Positions 59,840 to 64,000 of a DNA stretch of 64,000 bases are shown in pieces. The stretch is from Flagellimonas oceani (GTDB taxonomy: Bacteria > Bacteroidota > Bacteroidia > Flavobacteriales > Flavobacteriaceae). The stretch covers positions 558,001 to 622,000 of the forward strand of contig NZ_CP049616.1 of NCBI RefSeq assembly GCF_011068285.1. Reading direction: 5' to 3'. Both the position numbers and the translations under genes were made by a program. Within the stretch, counting starts at the first letter, position 1; each line of letters starts with the position of its first letter. The notes beneath the pieces were generated by a model, which saw only the letters and a list, made by a program, of their open reading frames with translations, was not told the origin of the DNA and did not search any database.

Positions 59840-60478
59840 TCATTCCATCATCTTTTTGATTCCCATTAAGATCGCCAATCCCAAGGCACTGATGTTTTCC
59901 TTACGTTCCAAGTGTCCCGCCTCATCCGAATGGGACAAAAAACCGAGTTCCAAAAGCAGCGCAGGGCATACTTCCCTGTTGTCGCGCAATACCTGAAAAT
60001 TGGCCCGTTTCACACCTCGGCTTCGATAGCCCAATGTGGTTTTGAGATAGACTTCCATGGCCTTGGCCATGCTGATATGGCTCTGGGAAATAGGTCTGTT
60101 GTATAGATAGATTTCCAATCCCGATGCCTTGGGATTGTCGGCATGGTTGCAGTGCAAGGAAATAAAAAGGTCCGGTTGTAGCACTTTCGCCAGTCGGGTG
60201 CGATGGCCCAATGATATTAGGGTATCTGAATATCGCGTGAGATACATATCATAGCGATTGTCCAATAAGACCTTATTGTACCGTAAAATGGCCTCGGCCA
60301 ATTTCAGGGTCAGTTCTTTTTCGCTGAGGCCATTGACCCCAATGGCACCTGAATCAAGCCCGCCATGGCCTGGGTCGATGATGATGATCGGTTTGTGTGA
60401 GCTGTTCCTTTGCCCATAGGTGTTGGGCAGGAGCAAGGTAAAAATCCCCAAAAGCAGCAACGTGTTCCTTCGTTTCAT
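59840..60478 (-). CDS. N-acetylmuramoyl-L-alanine amidase (Amidase_3)
   Basis: About 212 residues from the ATG at 60478 with a signal peptide (TLLLLGIFTLLLPNTYGQ). The zinc amidase motifs are visible: IIDPGHGGLDSGA with the first His, the Glu in LSEKELTL, FISLHCNHADN with the second His, and LLLELGFLSHSDE with the catalytic Glu. It cuts the peptide from peptidoglycan. Located just before the tra genes on the opposite strand, it probably helps the conjugation apparatus pass the cell wall. Confidence 0.9.
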   Translation of the reverse strand: MKRRNTLLLLGIFTLLLPNTYGQRNSSHKPIIIIDPGHGGLDSGAIGVNGLSEKELTLKLAEAILRYNKVLLDNRYDMYLTRYSDTLISLGHRTRLAKVLQPDLFISLHCNHADNPKASGLEIYLYNRPISQSHISMAKAMEVYLKTTLGYRSRGVKRANFQVLRDNREVCPALLLELGFLSHSDEAGHLERKENISALGLAILMGIKKMME

Positions 60479-60552
60479 GGCATGTTTATTTTGAAATGGT
60501 TCATTGTGCAATCTTCAACAGTTTGCGAAAAACCCTTGGGATTCATCAAAAT

Positions 60553-60572
60553 TTAACGCTGCTGTCCGTTAA
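60553..60572. promoter_or_regulatory. TTAACG/CGTTAA inverted repeat before the tra operon
   Basis: A 6-bp inverted repeat with an 8-nt spacer in the divergent region between the amidase and traE, followed by TTTTT on the right. It may be an operator or a weak terminator for upstream read-through. Confidence 0.3.
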
Positions 60573-60665
60573 TTTTTAGCGTATCGCCATCCTTTCCAGA
60601 GCTTACCGATACTTTTCGAAAAAGTTTATTCATCAATCGGCCCAATCGGCCACAAAACTGACATC

Positions 60666-60953
60666 ATGAAAAAAACAATGTTAAGTATCTGGGCCATGCT
60701 CCTTATGGGCATGTCCGCTTTTGCACAGATCGGGGGCATCGAGGATTCGGTCAATGACATCTCCGATACCATCCGAACCATCTTTCCACTCCTACTGGGG
60801 GTCATCTTTTTGGTCGGCTTCCTGTTCAATGCAGGTCATTTTTTTGGGGAGAACGCAGACCTCAAAAAAGGCATCACACGCGTATTGGTGTTCGTGCTCA
60901 TTGCAGGGGCCGTGGTCGGCATCTTTACCTATCTCATCGGAATCGTGGTCTGA
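60666..60953 (+). CDS. traE: Conjugative transposon protein TraE (DUF4134-like)
   Basis: A 95-residue protein with a signal peptide (MLLMGMSAFAQ) and two TM helices, VirB2/pilin-like in layout (FPLLLGVIFLVGFLFNAGHF, VLVFVLIAGAVVGIFTYLIG). This fits DUF4134, the TraE subunit of Bacteroidota conjugation systems. It is the first gene of the tra operon visible here. Confidence 0.85.
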   Translation: MKKTMLSIWAMLLMGMSAFAQIGGIEDSVNDISDTIRTIFPLLLGVIFLVGFLFNAGHFFGENADLKKGITRVLVFVLIAGAVVGIFTYLIGIVV

Positions 60954-60985
60954 CCTTTTTACAGATCCAACAAAAGTCATTTCCT

Positions 60986-61270
60986 ATGAGAACGTACAAA
61001 ATCTATAAGGACATCCGTAAAGGGGCGAGGATATGGGGGCTTCCCATATCCCTGTTTGCCTTTATGATGCTCTCCATCTTGGCTTCCCTGCTGATCATCA
61101 TCTTTTCCTTCAGCCTTATGGCCATCATCTTGGCCATGGTCTGGAACTGCTGTTGGTATGTGGGGCTGACCAAGATAGCCTCCAACAAGTACTTGTTGGA
61201 TTTCAGTAAAACCTTTCCCAACTGCATCAGCAATAAACCCGATAATCTATTGAACCATGTCGACCCTTAA
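60986..61270 (+). CDS. traF: Conjugative transposon protein TraF (DUF4133-like)
   Basis: A 94-residue protein with two closely spaced TM helices and a conserved basic N-terminus (YKIYKDIRKGARIWGLPISL), fitting DUF4133/VirB3-like TraF. It overlaps the start of traG by 14 bp. Confidence 0.85.
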   Translation: MRTYKIYKDIRKGARIWGLPISLFAFMMLSILASLLIIIFSFSLMAIILAMVWNCCWYVGLTKIASNKYLLDFSKTFPNCISNKPDNLLNHVDP

Positions 61271-63674
61271 TATCGCCGCCCATCATCCCATTGTGGACAT
61301 ACGGGACCATATCGTCTTTGCCAATAATGGCAGTGTCCTGGCCTGCTATAAGGTTTTGCTCCCTGAGGTCTATTCGCTTTCCGAAACCGATTTTGAAGGG
61401 CTGCATAGCAGTTGGTTTCAGGCCTTCAAGTCCCTTCCCGTAGGGACGGTGGTCCACAAGCAGGAGGTCTACCTGAAATCCTCCTTTACTTCCGTCCAGT
61501 TGCGCAGGGATACCTTCCTCTCCAAAGCGACCCATGATCATTTCAAGGGAAGGGAATATATGGAGCACCAGAGCTATCTGTTCTTTACTTGTCCCGGTAA
61601 GAAGGGTTTCAACCATCCCAAATATGTCAACCCCTTTGCAAGCGTGCCCAAGGCATTGCCCAGGGAGTTGGATGATAGGGTAAAGCAGTTTTTGGATGCG
61701 GTCTCCGATGCGGTGAATTATCTCAACAATGGGCAAAAAATCCGATTGGAACCCATGGTGGACAGCGAAATTCTGGACTTGGCCCAAAGACAGTTCAACG
61801 GATATAACCCGGATTGTGATACCGATATCGTTCTGGACGGCCCCAAAGTGGCCATTGGGAACCATCACTTCGATGTGCTGGCCATCAATAGCGAGTCCTG
61901 TTTTGGGGACTGCGTACAGACCAGTAAGGTCAATGAACGGTTTACCTCGGATGATTTTACCTTTCACCAAGGGTTCATCGACGGTCTTGGCCTTTCCCTC
62001 AAGGAAAATCATATCATCAACCAGATCATCTATCTGGATGATAGGCACCAATGGAGGAAGCAGCTCGAGAAAAAGGTGGAGGAACTGAAAAAGAGTTCCA
62101 ATTTCGGTACACAGAACAAAGTGGTCCTCAAGAAAATCGAGCATATCCTCGATCAGATCAACACTGATGACCATGCACGGATTGTCCGTGGACATCTAAA
62201 TGTCATCCATTGGAACCGGGATGTGGAGCAACTGGATCGGACGAACACAAAGATCAGGGCCACCTTCAAGGAACTGGATATCATGCCCTATTACCCATGT
62301 GGTAAGGAACGTAAACACTATATCCTGAACAGTTTCCCTTGTTTTGCCCCCAATTTTTCCAATGAGGATCTCTATGTGACCGATTTAAAGCATGCGCTTT
62401 GTCTTTGGACAAATACAACCAATTATAGATCGGACTGCACGGGGATTGTGTTCAATGATCGCGAGTTCAATATTCCTGTGCTGAAAGATGTCTGGGACGA
62501 AGGGAAAAAGCGTATCAAGGCACGCAACTTTGCTATTTTTGCCCCGACCGGGGAAGGGAAGTCCTTTTTGGCCAATAACATGCTCCGTCAATACTTTGAG
62601 GTGGGGGTCCGGCTGGTCATTATCGATCTGGGCGGTTCCTACACCAAGTTCGCGAGCCTCTATCCCGGACAGAGTACCGTGCTTCGTTATGAAAACGGTA
62701 AGAGTCTTGGCATCAATCCATTTTATATATCGAATCGTGACGATGTGATCCCAGAACGCTTGGAGGATCTTTCCCTCTTCCTTTTTGAGCTAATGGGGGC
62801 CGGTACCACACCCCAAAAGGAATGGTCGGTGGCCTTGAAGAAACTATTGCTGGCCTACTATAAGGAAAGCCAAATTGTTCCACATTCTTTGGAAGGGTTC
62901 TACAATTTCGTCAGCAAACATCAAAAGGACCTACTGTCACGATTGCAGATCGATTCGGAATATTTTAATGTCAAGGGATTCCTGCACATCCTTTCGGAAT
63001 ATGTGGGAGAAGGACTCTACAGCTTTCTTTTTGGCGCCAATGAAGACCAGTCCTATCGATTGGAGGATAAACGGTTGATCGTGTTCGAACTTGATGAAGT
63101 AAAGGACAACAAGGAGATTCTCTCCGTGATGCTCAAGCTCATCAAAACGGCCATCCAACGGACCGTTTGGAGGAATAGGGAGGAGCGGGGCATCATCCTC
63201 TTTGATGAGTTTGCCAAACAGCTCAAGTTCGACAATGTGTTGGAAAGCGTGGAGTTTTATTACCAGGCTATCCGGAAACAGGAGGGGGCAATTGGCATCA
63301 TCCTACAGTCCATCAACCAACTGCCCCAGAATTCAACCTCGGCCAGTATTCTGGAGAATACACAGATCATTTATAGCCTTAGAAATGAAAAAGGCTATGC
63401 TGCGCTCCAGGAAAGACTTCAGCTATCCGCACATGACCTGAATCAATTGAAATCCATCAGGAACCATCTTTCCGGACATCCTAAATACACCGAAATCTTT
63501 ATCAAGATTGGAAAGGAAAGCAACATCTTCCGCTTGGAGGTGCCCCCAGAGGTCTATGCGGCCTACCTGACCGAGGGCCCGGATAATGAGTCCATTATGG
63601 CCCTGTACGAAGCATATGGTGATATGGAGCAAGCCATCAAAGCATTTATAAACCTAAAAAACAAGGAAGAATGA
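61257..63674 (+). CDS. traG: Conjugation ATPase TraG (VirB4 family)
   Basis: An 805-residue protein, the usual size for TraG. The N-terminal half is the TraG-specific region (about 1-400). The ATPase has Walker A FAPTGEGKSF near residue 430 and Walker B IILFDEFAKQL near 645, then ILQSINQLPQNS. It powers assembly of the type IV secretion channel at the inner membrane. Its end overlaps the next gene by ATGA. Confidence 0.95.
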   Translation: MSTLNIAAHHPIVDIRDHIVFANNGSVLACYKVLLPEVYSLSETDFEGLHSSWFQAFKSLPVGTVVHKQEVYLKSSFTSVQLRRDTFLSKATHDHFKGREYMEHQSYLFFTCPGKKGFNHPKYVNPFASVPKALPRELDDRVKQFLDAVSDAVNYLNNGQKIRLEPMVDSEILDLAQRQFNGYNPDCDTDIVLDGPKVAIGNHHFDVLAINSESCFGDCVQTSKVNERFTSDDFTFHQGFIDGLGLSLKENHIINQIIYLDDRHQWRKQLEKKVEELKKSSNFGTQNKVVLKKIEHILDQINTDDHARIVRGHLNVIHWNRDVEQLDRTNTKIRATFKELDIMPYYPCGKERKHYILNSFPCFAPNFSNEDLYVTDLKHALCLWTNTTNYRSDCTGIVFNDREFNIPVLKDVWDEGKKRIKARNFAIFAPTGEGKSFLANNMLRQYFEVGVRLVIIDLGGSYTKFASLYPGQSTVLRYENGKSLGINPFYISNRDDVIPERLEDLSLFLFELMGAGTTPQKEWSVALKKLLLAYYKESQIVPHSLEGFYNFVSKHQKDLLSRLQIDSEYFNVKGFLHILSEYVGEGLYSFLFGANEDQSYRLEDKRLIVFELDEVKDNKEILSVMLKLIKTAIQRTVWRNREERGIILFDEFAKQLKFDNVLESVEFYYQAIRKQEGAIGIILQSINQLPQNSTSASILENTQIIYSLRNEKGYAALQERLQLSAHDLNQLKSIRNHLSGHPKYTEIFIKIGKESNIFRLEVPPEVYAAYLTEGPDNESIMALYEAYGDMEQAIKAFINLKNKEE

Positions 63675-64000
63675 AAACAAAGGAGAATCAAAATAGTGGA
63701 AAAATGAGCCTATTAATAATTGTGGTGTCCCTGTCCTTGGCAATGCACTTGCCCGGCCGCGCTACGGCCCAGGGGATGCCGGTATATGACAATACCAACT
63801 TTATCACCTTGGGCAAACAGATCATCGAATCGGCCAAGCAGACCTCCGAACTCTTGAAGACCGTGGAATTTTTACGGGAACAAAAAGAGCGTATCGAAAA
63901 AGTCAACGATGTCATCAAACAATTAAGGGCGGTCCGTGAACTGACCCGGAACCACCAACGCCTTTTCGATCTGGTGCGGGACGATCTGCGGGACATTCTC
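63671..64000 (+). CDS. traI: Conjugative transposon protein TraI (DUF4141), partial
   Basis: The first 110 residues of a protein cut by the right edge. It has an N-terminal signal (SLLIIVVSLSLAMHLPGRATAQ) and a coiled-coil region (SAKQTSELLKTVEFLREQKER, split by helices), which fits DUF4141/TraI, a VirB5-like periplasmic protein. Gene order TraE-F-G-I matches CTnDOT-type operons. Confidence 0.85.
   Translation, partial: MKTKENQNSGKMSLLIIVVSLSLAMHLPGRATAQGMPVYDNTNFITLGKQIIESAKQTSELLKTVEFLREQKERIEKVNDVIKQLRAVRELTRNHQRLFDLVRDDLRDIL

Overview
The window is DNA of a marine-type Bacteroidota bacterium, most likely Flavobacteriaceae. The evidence is SusC/SusD genes, DUF6520 and MauE-type proteins, TPR/AraC hybrid regulators, lipoprotein signals, TAnnTTTG promoter boxes, and a conjugation operon of the Bacteroides CTnDOT kind (TraE, TraF, TraG, TraI) running off the right edge. 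RteC, an Xis-like HTH protein, DUF932, DUF6904 and a cell-wall amidase also point to an integrative conjugative element (ICE) loaded with cargo. No relaxase, complete integrase, complete tRNA, rRNA or CRISPR array is present.

Layout. 0-3.7 kb: the tail of an unknown gene, a small operon (lipoprotein, membrane protein, AraC regulator) and a divergent TPR-TM-AraC regulator. 4.0-21.5 kb: a probable nested island. Its left end has a tyrosine-recombinase gene broken by a frameshift and a decayed IS3 element. Its right end has two tandem TTGCGTGCA sites (the same motif as at the left end) beside a tRNA 3'-end fragment with its terminator. Inside is one rightward gene train: PcfJ-like protein, M48 protease, FHA-FHA-ABC exporter, LEA-like lipoprotein, ECF-like sigma factor, anti-sigma-like membrane protein, WG-repeat protein, two exported or membrane proteins, Ser/Thr kinase with Sel1 repeats, PP2C phosphatase, an exported protein and an HD hydrolase. 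This kinase/phosphatase/FHA-transporter/sigma set is the best candidate for an undescribed system.

21.5-36 kb: an AAA ATPase, DUF932, an AbiE-type toxin-antitoxin pair, a poly-proline lipoprotein followed by a TPR histidine kinase and response regulator, and an exported protein. Two related palindromes flank that exported gene; the second precedes a mini-operon of a Cys-rich peptide, a solitary Cas2-fold protein and an HsdR_N-type nuclease. Small membrane and exported proteins follow. 35.5-46.5 kb: a defence cluster, AT-rich in its right part, with a type II restriction-modification pair (HTH-fused C5 methyltransferase and TdeIII-like endonuclease), a frameshifted nuclease-like gene, a GmrSD-type DUF262/DUF1524 protein, a Shedu nuclease, a lipoprotein, and an uncharacterised nuclease-like protein with a small HTH protein.

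46.5-55 kb: a long structured leader, then SusC, SusD and an HExxH metalloprotease, ended by a strong terminator, with MauE and a DUF6520 peptide convergent to them. This looks like an import and processing module for a protein or peptide substrate. 55-64 kb: RteC, an AraC regulator, an Xis-like protein, a phosphodiesterase-fold protein with an altered active site, DUF6904, the amidase, and the start of the tra operon.

Family calls come from reading motifs by eye. No database search was run.
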